A DNA stretch of 12,328 nucleotides, taken from JBKHJA01 sp046538375. GTDB taxonomy: Bacteria > Acidobacteriota > Aminicenantia > Aminicenantales > Aminicenantaceae. The stretch spans positions 1 through 12,328 of the forward strand of contig JBKHJA010000083.1 of NCBI GenBank assembly GCA_046538375.1, in the 5' to 3' direction. The notes under the pieces were generated by a model that made no database searches, had not been told where the DNA came from, and saw only the letters and a list, made by a program, of their open reading frames with translations. A program made the translations under genes and the position numbers. Positions 1-7,168 of the stretch are shown in pieces. Each line of letters starts with the position of its first letter. The first letter of the stretch is position 1.

Positions 1-35
1 TGCGGCTTGGTCCTCTCAAACTTTGCTTTCGCCAT
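1..35 (-). CDS. tuf: Elongation factor Tu, N-terminal fragment (cut by window edge)
   Basis: Only the first 11 codons are present; they read MAKAKFERTKP, the characteristic EF-Tu start that precedes the G1 loop. EF-Tu is the GTPase that delivers aminoacyl-tRNA to the ribosomal A site in the cytoplasm. A strong Shine-Dalgarno AGGAGGT lies at 48-42, 6 nt before the ATG, as expected for a very highly expressed gene. The gene follows a four-tRNA cluster on the same strand, the classic tRNA-tuf operon arrangement, so it is probably co-transcribed with and processed from the tRNA precursor. The rest of the gene lies outside the window. The call rests on a short but distinctive N-terminus plus context. 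Confidence 0.9.
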   Translation of the reverse strand, partial: MAKAKFERTKP

Positions 36-79
36 TCCCTTACCTCCTATCCTTTAACTTTATCTATTGATGGTCTCCA

Positions 80-152
80 AGCCCACGACCAGATTTGAAC
101 TGGTGACCCCGTCCTTACCAAGGACGTGCTCTACCAACTGAGCTACGTGGGC
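80..152 (-). tRNA. tRNA-Thr (anticodon GGT)
   Basis: Reads as a complete cloverleaf on the minus strand. The acceptor stem GCCCACG pairs with CGTGGGC, the D-arm has GCTC/GAGC, and the anticodon stem CGTCC/GGACG encloses loop TTGGTAA with anticodon GGT. The T-arm is ACCAG-TTCAAAT-CTGGT. The discriminator base is T (position 80) and CCA is not encoded. It is the last tRNA before tuf and corresponds to thrT of E. coli in position and anticodon. Confidence 0.97.
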
Positions 153-172
153 ACCATCGCTCCCTGAAGGAG

Positions 173-245
173 AGCGGGAAACGGGACTCGAACCCGCGAC
201 CCACGGCTTGGAAGGCCGATGCTCTACCAACTGAGCTATTCCCGC
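173..245 (-). tRNA. tRNA-Gly (anticodon TCC)
   Basis: A complete cloverleaf on the minus strand. Acceptor GCGGGAA pairs with TTCCCGC, D-arm GCTC/GAGC, and the anticodon loop CTTCCAA gives anticodon TCC. The T-arm contains GGTTCGAGTCC. Discriminator is T (173), usual for tRNA-Gly; CCA is not encoded. Third in the four-tRNA operon ahead of tuf, matching glyT of E. coli. Confidence 0.97.
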
Positions 246-250
246 TTAAA

Positions 251-333
251 TGGGCAGGGAAGGATTCGAACCTCCGAAGCGTTTCCGCAGCGGGTTTACA
301 GCCCGCCCCATTTGGCCACTTTGGTACCTGCCC
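251..333 (-). tRNA. tRNA-Tyr (anticodon GTA)
   Basis: A class II tRNA of 83 nt with the long variable arm typical of tRNA-Tyr (arm around CTGCGGAAACGCTTCGG). Acceptor GGGCAGG pairs with CCTGCCC, discriminator A (251). The anticodon stem GCGGG/CCCGC encloses loop CTGTAAA with anticodon GTA. The T-arm is GGTTCGAATCC. CCA is not encoded. Its cognate synthetase gene tyrS is in the same window at 7169-8407 on the other strand; nothing shows the two are co-regulated. Confidence 0.97.
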
Positions 334-449
334 AAATTATCTCACTCAAGCGGTCGAACTTTCGAATGTCTCCTTATTCCTTTTATAAGTGTAAGTGTAT
401 GAAATGACTTAAAACTAAATAGATCTGCGAACTCAAACACTTGATCAAA

Positions 450-522
450 AGCCAGCGAGAGGATTCGAACCCCCGACCCGCTGATTACAAATCAGCTGCT
501 CTACCAACTGAGCTACGCTGGC
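450..522 (-). tRNA. tRNA-Thr (anticodon TGT)
   Basis: A complete cloverleaf on the minus strand. Acceptor GCCAGCG pairs with CGCTGGC, D-arm GCTC/GAGC, and anticodon stem GCTGA/TCAGC with loop TTTGTAA gives anticodon TGT. The T-arm is GGGGGTTCGAATCCTC. Discriminator T (450), CCA not encoded. It is the first tRNA of the cluster and is separated from tRNA-Tyr by 116 bp (334-449) in which no gene or clear structure is visible. I did not find a convincing promoter upstream of it in the AT-rich 523-660 stretch. Confidence 0.97.
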
Positions 523-669
523 ATAATATTCCATCTGCAGGCTATTTTTTTGAATTTCTTTTTTTGGGAATTATTGGGACGGGAAAGAATTATCCTCGAA
601 AATAAATAACTTCCCTAATAAACCTGCCTCAGCTTATTTAATCAGATGTAATTGAACATAAAAAATACT

Positions 670-688
670 AAATGAATTTTATTCATTT
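670..688. promoter_or_regulatory. Perfect palindrome upstream of purB promoter, possible operator
   Basis: An 8-bp perfect inverted repeat, AAATGAAT and ATTCATTT, separated by TTT. It lies 28 bp upstream of the purB -35 box in the divergent region between the tRNA operon and the purine operon. Size and symmetry suit a dimeric regulator, but the sequence is AT-rich and could arise by chance. It does not resemble the PurR operators I know. No T-tract follows that would make it a terminator. Confidence 0.3.
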
Positions 689-716
689 GTCAAGAGTATG
701 ATGGAAACTTTGATGA

Positions 717-745
717 TTGACATGCCAAGGGGTAGCTGATATGAT
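717..745 (+). promoter_or_regulatory. Sigma-70-type promoter of the purB operon
   Basis: A perfect -35 hexamer TTGACA (717-722), a 17-bp spacer, and a -10 hexamer TATGAT (740-745, five of six matches to consensus). Transcription would start near 752, giving a leader of about 20 nt before the purB ATG at 773. That leader is too short for a purine riboswitch, and none is seen in 523-772. The rest of this 250-bp intergenic region is AT-rich with no gene. Confidence 0.75.
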
Positions 746-772
746 TTTATCTCCATTTTGTGAATCCTAGCC

Positions 773-2074
773 ATGATTGAACGGTATACTCTTCCTGAAA
801 TGGGAGCCCTATGGGCTGAAAAAAACAAATACCAGAAATGGCTGGATGTGGAACTCGCTGTCTGTGAAGCCTGGAGTGAACTAGGAGAAATCCCTGCTGC
901 AGCGCTGCGCCGGATCAAAAAGAAAGCTGCCTTTTCTTGCCCGCGGATAGAAGAAATTGAAAAGGTGGTCAAGCACGATGTGATCGCTTTTCTTGCTTCT
1001 GTGGCAGAGAAGGTGGGAAAAGACTCCCGCTACATTCATTTGGGACTGACTTCCTACGACGTGGTAGACACTGCTTTTTCCCTCCTCATCAAAGAATCTC
1101 TTAACAAAATCCAGAAAGATCTTCTCTCTTTAAAAAAGACCCTGAAGCAGGAGGCCCTGAAGCATAAAAAGACGCTTATGGTAGGCCGGACCCATGGAGT
1201 CCACGCTGAGCCCATAACCTTTGGAGTGAAGCTTCTTGTCTGGTATGAAGAGGTGAAGCGTCATCTGCATCGAGCGGCTCAAGCCAGGCAGATCATTAGC
1301 TTCGGCAGAATCTCTGGAGCAGTGGGAACTTACATCCACATCGACCCTGGAGTGGAATCCAGAGCCTTAAAAAAATTGGGTCTCAAGCCAGCTGGTGTCT
1401 CCACTCAAATTCTGCAGAGGGACAGACACGCAGAGGTTATCGCCGTGCTGGCCTTGATCGCTTCTTCCTTGGACAAATTCGCTGTGGAAATCCGTCATCT
1501 TCAGAAAACAGAAGTCCTGGAACTGGAAGAACCCTTCACCAAAGGCCAAAAAGGCTCTTCTGCCATGCCTCATAAAAAAAATCCGGTACGGACAGAAAGA
1601 ATCTCTGGACTGGCCCGGCTGGCAAGATCTAACCTTCAAGCCGCCCTGGAAAATATTCCGCTTTGGCATGAAAGAGACATTTCCCATTCTTCTGCGGAAA
1701 GAGTTATTTTCCCAGACACATTTATTCTTACTGATTTCATCCTGGCAGAAACCATTGATATCATAAAAAACTGGAAGGTCTATCCAGAAAAAATGAAACA
1801 GAACATGGATCTGACTCACGGCCTTATCTTCTCCCAAAAACTTCTCCTCACCCTGATGAAAAAGAACTTATCCCGTGACCAAGCCTATGACCTGGTTCAG
1901 AAGAACAGCCTGCGGGCGTGGGAAAAAAATCTGGATTTTAAAGAAATGGTTCAATCCGATCCCCAGATAAAAAAGTTTCTCTCTTCGCCGGAAATCGAGG
2001 AATGTTTTTCTATCCATCCATACCTTAAAAATATCGATTATATCTTCGAGAAAGTACTGGCTGATGAAAGTTAG
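773..2074 (+). CDS. purB: Adenylosuccinate lyase
   Basis: A 433-residue cytoplasmic homotetrameric lyase of the fumarase/aspartase superfamily. It splits SAICAR to AICAR plus fumarate in IMP synthesis and adenylosuccinate to AMP plus fumarate in AMP synthesis. The protein begins MIERYTLPEMG, as most PurB do, and has the short-form length close to B. subtilis PurB. Visible catalytic features are His68 (KHDV), His89 (YIHLGLTS), the GRTHGVHAEP motif at 138-147 with general-acid His141, and the flexible signature loop GSSAMPHKKNP at 261-271 with the catalytic Ser263. WHERDISHSS follows near 298-307. First gene of the operon, 21 nt after the predicted transcription start. No good Shine-Dalgarno precedes the ATG. 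Its last 11 bases overlap purS, which suggests translational coupling. Confidence 0.97.
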   Translation: MIERYTLPEMGALWAEKNKYQKWLDVELAVCEAWSELGEIPAAALRRIKKKAAFSCPRIEEIEKVVKHDVIAFLASVAEKVGKDSRYIHLGLTSYDVVDTAFSLLIKESLNKIQKDLLSLKKTLKQEALKHKKTLMVGRTHGVHAEPITFGVKLLVWYEEVKRHLHRAAQARQIISFGRISGAVGTYIHIDPGVESRALKKLGLKPAGVSTQILQRDRHAEVIAVLALIASSLDKFAVEIRHLQKTEVLELEEPFTKGQKGSSAMPHKKNPVRTERISGLARLARSNLQAALENIPLWHERDISHSSAERVIFPDTFILTDFILAETIDIIKNWKVYPEKMKQNMDLTHGLIFSQKLLLTLMKKNLSRDQAYDLVQKNSLRAWEKNLDFKEMVQSDPQIKKFLSSPEIEECFSIHPYLKNIDYIFEKVLADES

Positions 2075-2312
2075 AGTGATCGTTTCCTTTAAGGAAACCG
2101 TCCTTGATCCCCAAGGACAAACTGTTAGAAATGCCCTTCATACTCTGGGGTATGAATTTGTCAAGGATGTTAGACAGGGAAAAGTTTTCCAGATGGAGCT
2201 GGATGGAATCTCCAAACAGGAAGCGGAAAAAGTCATTCCAGAAATTTCCGATAAAGTGTTAGCCAATCCTATTATCGAAAAATTCACCTGGCAAATTCTT
2301 GATGAAAAGTAA
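2064..2312 (+). CDS. purS: Phosphoribosylformylglycinamidine synthase subunit PurS
   Basis: An 82-residue protein of the PurS family at normal length. PurS has no catalytic site. It dimerises and bridges the glutaminase PurQ and the synthase PurL, helping ammonia transfer in the FGAM synthase complex (FGAR + Gln + ATP to FGAM). Recognisable features are the N-terminal strand MKVRVIVSFKETVLDPQG, the stretch LHTLGYEFVKDVRQGK and the conserved end region LANPIIEKF. The start lies inside the end of purB (11-nt overlap). purQ follows after a 111-bp gap, unusually wide for these partners. The presence of a separate purS implies the short three-component PurL, which is what is found downstream. Confidence 0.95.
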   Translation: MKVRVIVSFKETVLDPQGQTVRNALHTLGYEFVKDVRQGKVFQMELDGISKQEAEKVIPEISDKVLANPIIEKFTWQILDEK

Positions 2313-2423
2313 ACCTTCCGTTTCCTTGAACAAGGCAACTGAACATACTACCCGGGATCGAATTCAGTTAAAGGCATCAACATATCACCAAAACTTAAAT
2401 CCAGATGACGGATTGAAAGCAAC
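2313..2423 (+). other. Intercistronic gap purS-purQ with a weak inverted repeat
   Basis: These 111 bp hold no gene and no internal start in frame with purQ (a stop lies at 2406-2408). A 7-bp inverted repeat, AACTGAA (2337-2343) and TTCAGTT (2363-2369), brackets a 19-nt GC-rich loop centred on CCCGGG. It could form a hairpin in the mRNA between purS and purQ. There is no T-tract, so it is not a standard terminator. An mRNA processing or attenuation role is possible, but chance occurrence is equally plausible. Confidence 0.25.
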
Positions 2424-3122
2424 ATGAAATTTGGAGTGGTTGCTTTTCCTGGTTCCAATTGTGATTATGACACCTATTACGTTTTGAACCGCGTTCTAAA
2501 ACAACGGACCTCTCTTCTCTGGCATAAAGATCATGATTTGAAAGATGTGGACTGTGTGGTTCTTCCTGGAGGTTTTTCCTACGGCGACTACCTGAGGGCA
2601 GGGGTTATCGCCAAGTTCTCTCCCCTGATGCAGGAAGTCAAAGCTTTTGCTGCTCAGGGAGGACTGGTGCTGGGAATCTGCAATGGATTCCAGATTCTTT
2701 TGGAATTGGGACTTCTGCCCGGGGCTATGCTCCGCAATAAAAACCTCAAATTCCTCTGTCAATTTGTTCATCTCCGATTAGAAAACGACCGCACTTCTTT
2801 TTCCAATAAGGGAAAGTCAGGCCAGGTTCTGAGAATTCCTGTTGCCCATTATGAAGGAAATTTTTTTGCTCCTGATGAATCCCTCAAAGAATTAAAAAAA
2901 CGAAAACAAATCGTGTTCCGCTACTGCGGTGCTTCCGGCAAAATCACCGATGAATCCAACATCAATGGCTCGTGTGATAATATAGCCGGCCTGATCAACA
3001 AACAAGGCAATGTTTTGGGAATGATGCCCCATCCAGAGAGAGCTTCAGAGGCTGTCCTGGGCAGTGAGGACGGGCGGATCATTTTTGAATCGATCATAAG
3101 CCAGCTGGAAGAGAGGCTCTAA
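2424..3122 (+). CDS. purQ: Phosphoribosylformylglycinamidine synthase subunit PurQ (glutamine amidotransferase)
   Basis: A 232-residue class I glutamine amidotransferase that hydrolyses glutamine and supplies ammonia to PurL for FGAM formation. The start MKFGVVAFPGSNCD is typical. The nucleophile Cys86 sits in the nucleophile elbow GICNGFQIL (84-92), and the other two members of the triad are His203 and Glu205 in MMPHPERA. The PGGFSYGDYLRAG stretch (48-60) is a PurQ hallmark. Length is normal (about 225-235). The Shine-Dalgarno is weak (GATTGAAAGC before the ATG), so translation may depend on coupling or on mRNA structure in the 111-bp gap upstream. purL follows after 55 bp. Confidence 0.97.
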   Translation: MKFGVVAFPGSNCDYDTYYVLNRVLKQRTSLLWHKDHDLKDVDCVVLPGGFSYGDYLRAGVIAKFSPLMQEVKAFAAQGGLVLGICNGFQILLELGLLPGAMLRNKNLKFLCQFVHLRLENDRTSFSNKGKSGQVLRIPVAHYEGNFFAPDESLKELKKRKQIVFRYCGASGKITDESNINGSCDNIAGLINKQGNVLGMMPHPERASEAVLGSEDGRIIFESIISQLEERL

Positions 3123-3177
3123 ACAGTCCTGAAACAGACCGGTCAAAACTTTGGAATAGGAAAATATCAGGTGGAAA

Positions 3178-5385
3178 ATGATGGATGAGAAAATTATCGA
3201 AGAACACAACCTGACTAGAGAGGAATACCAAAAGATCGTTCAGCTCATTGGAAGGGAGCCCAATATCACTGAACTGGGGATATTTTCCCTGATGTGGTCT
3301 GAGCACTGCAGCTACAAAAGCTCAAAAATCCATCTGAAAAAAATGCCGGTGACCGGAAAAGGCCTGATTCAAGGGCCAGGGGAAAATGCCGGGATCATGG
3401 ACTTAGGCGGCAATCAGGCCGCTGTGTTCAAGATCGAATCTCATAACCATCCTTCTTATATCGAACCATATCAAGGCGCGGCCACAGGCGTGGGCGGGAT
3501 TCTCAGAGATATTTTCACCATGGGCGCCAGGCCCATCGCCCTGCTGGACTCACTCCGTTTCGGGAACCTCTCCAGCCCAAAAAACAAAGCCATCATGGAA
3601 GGTGTGATTTCGGGAATCGCTGGCTACGGCAATTCTATAGGAGTACCTACTGTGGGAGGCGACATCTATTTCAACAAATGTTACTCTTCCAATCCGTTAG
3701 TCAATGTTTTCTGTGTGGGCATTGTGGGTAAAGACAGGATTTTCTATGCCAGAGCAGAAGGAACCGGCAATCCGGTTTTGTATGTGGGAGCCAAGACCGG
3801 AAGGGACGGCATTCATGGAGCCACCATGGCCTCCGCAGAATTCGGTCAAGACCTGGAAGCGAAAAGGCCCAATGTTCAAGTGGGCGATCCTTTCATGGAA
3901 AAGCTTTTGCTGGAGGCCTGCCTGGCAGTGATGGGGAAAAACCTGATTGTGGGCATTCAAGATATGGGGGCGGCCGGCCTGACCTGTTCCACCTCGGAAA
4001 TGGCCGCCAAATCAAATACCGGAATAGAGATCAACCTCGATCTTGTCCCCCAAAGAGAAAAAGGCATGACTCCCTATGAAATCATGCTCTCAGAATCTCA
4101 AGAGAGAATGTTGATAGTGGCCAGAAAAGAGAATAGAAAACAAGTCCAGGAAATTTTTTCAAAGTGGGATCTTGATGCTGTGAAGATCGGAGAGGTCATT
4201 CCAGGAGGAAAACTTAAAGCCAGGGCAGGAGGAAAACTGGTGGTGGACATCCCGGTGGAAGCTATCATCAACCTCTGTCCTGTCTACGAAAGGGAAAGCC
4301 GCTTCCCTGCTTACGTGAAGACCAAAAGGAAATCCGAATCCATTTCTCCCCCTGATGACTACAACCAAACCTTTCTCCAGCTTCTCTCCTCTCCTACTCT
4401 GGCTGACAAAGAATGGGTATACCGCCAGTACGATCACATGGTTCAGGTGAATACAGCCCTGCTTCCAGGAGCAGATGCTTCGCTTTTGAGAATCAAGGAC
4501 AGCCAGAAAGCGCTGGCTGTCACCCTGGATGGCAATTCTCTCTATTCCTATCTGGACCCTAAAACTGGGGGTAAGATCGCTGTGGCCGAGGCCTGCCGCA
4601 ACCTGGCCTGTGTGGGTGCATCTCCCCTGGGAATCACCAACTGCCTGAACTTCGGCAATCCTGAAAAGCCGGAGATCATGTGGCAGTTTAAGGAAGTGGT
4701 GGAAGGAATATCAGAAGCCTGCACAGCTTTCCGTATTCCTGTCACCGGAGGAAACGTGAGTTTTTATAATGATACAGAAGGGGTGTCTATTTACCCCTCA
4801 CCAGTGATAGGAGTGGTGGGAAAAATGGAGGATCTGACCAAGAGTGTGAGCCCGGGTTTCAAACAACCAGAAAATACTGTGATTCTCCTGGGGAAAAATA
4901 AAGATGAACTGGGAGCCTCTGAATACCTGAAGTGGATTTTCGGTCTGAACCAAGGGCTCCCCCCTGGAATCGATCTGGATCAAGAAAGGCGCCTCCAAAA
5001 GTTTTGTATTCAGGCCATATCCAAGGGATTGATACAATCTGCCCATGACATCTCCGAAGGAGGTCTGGCCACCTGCTTAGCAGAATGCTGCTTTTTAAGC
5101 TGTGGAAAAATAGGCTGCCGGATTTCTCTCTCTGATGAAGTGAGGACAGATTCCCTCCTTTTTGGAGAGACTCAATCCAGGATAGTGGTGACCGCTAAAA
5201 ATCAACATCTCAAAAAACTGCTCGATCTTGCTCAAAAAAGTGAAGTCCCGGCCAAGATTATCGGAAAAACGGAGGGAGAAAGACTCCTCATCCAACACGG
5301 TAAGCATAAGATTATCGATATCCCGGTCAACCTGGGGTATCAGAGCTGGAAACTGGCCATCCCTGAAAATTTCAAGATCGTGTAA
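3178..5385 (+). CDS. purL: Phosphoribosylformylglycinamidine synthase subunit PurL (short form)
   Basis: A 735-residue synthase subunit that uses ATP and PurQ-derived ammonia to convert FGAR to FGAM. The length (about 720-745 is usual) marks the small PurL that needs PurS and PurQ, unlike the 1300-residue fused enzyme. Motifs include SEHCSYKSSK (41-50) with the conserved His43, the ATP/Mg-binding ESHNHPS (87-93) and GAATGVGGILRDIFTMGARP just after. A second, pseudo-symmetric AIR synthase-like half contains DGNSLYSYLDP, NCLNFGNPEKP and PVTGGNVSFYN. Two ATGs lie side by side at 3178 and 3181. The Shine-Dalgarno-like AGGTGG (about 3169-3174) is spaced better for 3181, so the true start may be one codon later. 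The gene ends the uninterrupted purBSQL block; a 244-bp gap follows. Confidence 0.97.
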   Translation: MMDEKIIEEHNLTREEYQKIVQLIGREPNITELGIFSLMWSEHCSYKSSKIHLKKMPVTGKGLIQGPGENAGIMDLGGNQAAVFKIESHNHPSYIEPYQGAATGVGGILRDIFTMGARPIALLDSLRFGNLSSPKNKAIMEGVISGIAGYGNSIGVPTVGGDIYFNKCYSSNPLVNVFCVGIVGKDRIFYARAEGTGNPVLYVGAKTGRDGIHGATMASAEFGQDLEAKRPNVQVGDPFMEKLLLEACLAVMGKNLIVGIQDMGAAGLTCSTSEMAAKSNTGIEINLDLVPQREKGMTPYEIMLSESQERMLIVARKENRKQVQEIFSKWDLDAVKIGEVIPGGKLKARAGGKLVVDIPVEAIINLCPVYERESRFPAYVKTKRKSESISPPDDYNQTFLQLLSSPTLADKEWVYRQYDHMVQVNTALLPGADASLLRIKDSQKALAVTLDGNSLYSYLDPKTGGKIAVAEACRNLACVGASPLGITNCLNFGNPEKPEIMWQFKEVVEGISEACTAFRIPVTGGNVSFYNDTEGVSIYPSPVIGVVGKMEDLTKSVSPGFKQPENTVILLGKNKDELGASEYLKWIFGLNQGLPPGIDLDQERRLQKFCIQAISKGLIQSAHDISEGGLATCLAECCFLSCGKIGCRISLSDEVRTDSLLFGETQSRIVVTAKNQHLKKLLDLAQKSEVPAKIIGKTEGERLLIQHGKHKIIDIPVNLGYQSWKLAIPENFKIV

Positions 5386-5629
5386 AGGATAGGCACCTTT
5401 CTCTGATGATCTATCTCTTGACTTCATCACTTCTCTTTCTTCAATCCTCAAACATGGTTTGGGAAGCAGCACCTATCGATGAAGGGTGAGGAGCAAGCAG
5501 GAAGGCATGCCCTGCAGGTTCCAGAAAATTATGAACATAAAAGTGGACCAAATCATTGAAAATTTCCTTCTGAATGATTAAACTGGCTGAGACAAGAAAA
5601 AAGCAAATCATCACCCAGGTGCGCTAGCA
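5386..5629 (+). other. 244-bp gene-free gap between purL and the outer-membrane protein gene
   Basis: No supported gene is seen. A TTGACT hexamer at 5418-5423 lacks a convincing -10 at the right distance. A 7-bp inverted repeat AATCATT (5551-5557) and AATGATT (5573-5579) has a 15-nt loop and no T-tract, so it is not a clear terminator. This is the longest gap on the plus strand after purB. It may carry a separate promoter or an mRNA boundary for the downstream genes, but no element is strong enough to name. Confidence 0.4.
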
Positions 5630-6484
5630 ATGAGAGGAGCAAGAAAAAATTTGATCATGTTATGCCTGTTTTTGTCTTCCAGTCTCATAACTTACGGAAT
5701 AGAAGTCGATCTGAAAATATCAGGGGCCCTGTCCTACATGAACCTGAATCACATCAATCGTTCCCTCAACGGCTGGGAAGCATGTATCAAAAACGCAGGA
5801 CATGGTTATGAAGCGGGGAGCTTTCGAGAAGGAGATGTTGAAAACTTTCATCTGGGAACAGCTTTTGAGGGTGAATTCCTGTTTTACCTCTCATCTCATC
5901 TGGCAGTAGGGGCAGGCACAGGATACACGTACGGCGAACTTCCAGAAAAAAAGACCGCGCTCACCGTAGACAGGGCGAATGACACTTATATCTATGTCAG
6001 GCCTGTCAAAATCAACGCTTTTCCGCTAAATCTTTCCGCTTATTATTTCTTTCCTCTGCGGGAAAAGTTGAAATTATTCATAAGGGCGGGAATGGGGTTT
6101 TCCTGGGTCAAGTACGTGGAGAGGGAAGGGTTGGAAGTCTCAGAGGATAACTACAGCTTTTATTGGGATCAAAAAGCCTCAGCCCAGGGATTAAATTATT
6201 TCACCGGCCTAGGTTTAACCTATGAACCTGATCCCTTCTTCCGCTTTTTTATGGAGGGAGAAGCTGAACTGGCCGAAATAAGCCAGTTTCAAGGAAAAAC
6301 AGCAGAGGGAGAAAAGGCCACCCTATTCTTTTTCGAAGAACATTATCCGGATTTAGAATTTTGGCGGGCCAACAATCTTCTGTTAAAAGAAGAGCCTTCC
6401 GGCGAAAATTTCCGTTCTGTGCAGAAGACTGTTGTGGATATGAGCAGTTTTTCTGTTAAAATAGGAGTCATTATCAAATTTTAA
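5630..6484 (+). CDS. Putative outer-membrane beta-barrel protein, function unknown
   Basis: A 284-residue secreted protein. The N-terminus has a positively charged start (MRGARKN) and a hydrophobic core LIMLCLFLSSSLI, with a plausible signal peptidase I site near residues 21-24 (TYG/I). The mature part is rich in alternating, aromatic-edged strands such as LAVGAGTGYTYG (91-102), FPLNLSAYYFFPL (131-143), LKLFIRAGMGFSWVKYV (147-163) and FTGLGLTYEPDPFFRFFMEGE (191-211). It ends SVKIGVIIKF with a terminal Phe, the usual outer-membrane insertion signal. The pattern fits a small 8- to 10-strand barrel of the OmpA/OMP_b-brl type. The Cys in the signal peptide is not in a lipobox. AGGTG lies 8 nt before the ATG. 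It sits oddly between purL and purN; no link to purine synthesis can be read from the protein. Confidence 0.7.
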   Translation: MRGARKNLIMLCLFLSSSLITYGIEVDLKISGALSYMNLNHINRSLNGWEACIKNAGHGYEAGSFREGDVENFHLGTAFEGEFLFYLSSHLAVGAGTGYTYGELPEKKTALTVDRANDTYIYVRPVKINAFPLNLSAYYFFPLREKLKLFIRAGMGFSWVKYVEREGLEVSEDNYSFYWDQKASAQGLNYFTGLGLTYEPDPFFRFFMEGEAELAEISQFQGKTAEGEKATLFFFEEHYPDLEFWRANNLLLKEEPSGENFRSVQKTVVDMSSFSVKIGVIIKF

Positions 6485-6506
6485 AATACATGGAAAAGGC
6501 AAAAAA

Positions 6507-7148
6507 ATGGGAGAACAAACTTTCGTCAGTCCTTGCAAAAGAGGAAAAATCGCTGTTTTTATCTCTGGCCGAGGCTCCAACTTCAGAGCTATCCATGATG
6601 CTGTTCTGGCTGGGAAAATAAACGCTGAGATAGCGCTGGTTTTCAGCAATAAAAAAGAAGCCCCTGGTCTCCATACTGCACAAAAGAGGAAACTTCCCAC
6701 TCTCCACCTCAATCCTAAAAATTACTCCAGCAGCCAGGAATATGAAAAAGACATCATCAGAGAAGTTAAAACCAGACAGGTGGATCTCATCTGTCTGGCC
6801 GGTTACATGAAAATCCTGAGCTCTTCTTTCTGTAAGGAATTCCAAAACCGCATCATGAATATCCATCCTGCTCTTCTTCCTGCTTTTCCTGGCCTTCATG
6901 TCCAGAAAAAGGCTCTGGAGTGGGGAGTCAGATATTCAGGAGCCACTGTCCATTTTGTCACTCCGGACGTGGATATGGGACCAATCATTCTCCAGAAAGT
7001 GGTTCCCGTCTATCAAAATGACACAGAGGAGAGCTTGAGCGAGAGGATACTGAAGGAAGAACATAAAATCTACCCCCAGGCGGTAAAGCTTTTTTTCGAG
7101 GGAAGACTGGAAGTCAAAGACAGAAGGGTATTCATAAGAGAAAGATAG
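6507..7148 (+). CDS. purN: Phosphoribosylglycinamide formyltransferase (10-formyl-THF dependent)
   Basis: A 213-residue GAR transformylase that moves a formyl group from 10-formyltetrahydrofolate to GAR, giving FGAR, the substrate of PurSQL encoded upstream. The phosphate-binding loop GRGSNFRAI is at 21-29. The catalytic trio is Asn118 and His120 in MNIHPALLP and Asp156 in VDMGPI, matching E. coli Asn106, His108 and Asp144. PGLH and GATVHFV are also conserved. The N-terminus is about 10 residues longer than usual before KIAVFISGRGSN. No better internal ATG exists, so the start stands, though a near-cognate start is possible. It begins 22 bp after the outer-membrane protein gene and ends 20 bp before tyrS, so the three are probably co-transcribed. 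Confidence 0.96.
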   Translation: MGEQTFVSPCKRGKIAVFISGRGSNFRAIHDAVLAGKINAEIALVFSNKKEAPGLHTAQKRKLPTLHLNPKNYSSSQEYEKDIIREVKTRQVDLICLAGYMKILSSSFCKEFQNRIMNIHPALLPAFPGLHVQKKALEWGVRYSGATVHFVTPDVDMGPIILQKVVPVYQNDTEESLSERILKEEHKIYPQAVKLFFEGRLEVKDRRVFIRER

Positions 7149-7168
7149 TTAAATCTAAAACCAGAGGG

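Noticed and set aside
523..560. TATTAT next to the first tRNA as a -10 box for the tRNA-tuf operon
   Set aside because: It lies almost at the tRNA 5' end, leaving no room for a precursor leader, and no -35 hexamer is found at 16-18 bp.
523..772. Purine riboswitch in the purB leader
   Set aside because: The predicted leader is only about 20 nt and no three-way junction core is visible upstream.
1367..1837. Long open frame of 156 codons on the minus strand within purB
   Set aside because: It lies wholly antisense to a clear PurB coding sequence and its translation has no recognisable features; it is a shadow frame.
2351..2365. CCCGGGATCGAATTC, resembling a cloning polylinker (SmaI and EcoRI sites) in the purS-purQ gap
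   Set aside because: The order does not match a standard vector polylinker as I recall it, the flanks show no vector sequence, and the purine genes continue normally on both sides, so contamination or an artificial junction is unlikely.
5418..5446. TTGACT at 5418-5423 as a -35 box for the outer-membrane protein gene
   Set aside because: The hexamer at the right distance (TCAATC) matches the -10 consensus at only two positions, and the start would lie almost 180 bp before the gene.
5551..5579. Inverted repeat AATCATT/AATGATT as a rho-independent terminator after purL
   Set aside because: The stem is AT-rich and weak, the loop is 15 nt and no T-tract follows on either strand.
5531..5581. A 16-codon open frame starting MNIKVDQ in the purL-outer-membrane gene gap
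   Set aside because: Too short to judge, no Shine-Dalgarno, no recognisable peptide; open frames this short are expected by chance.
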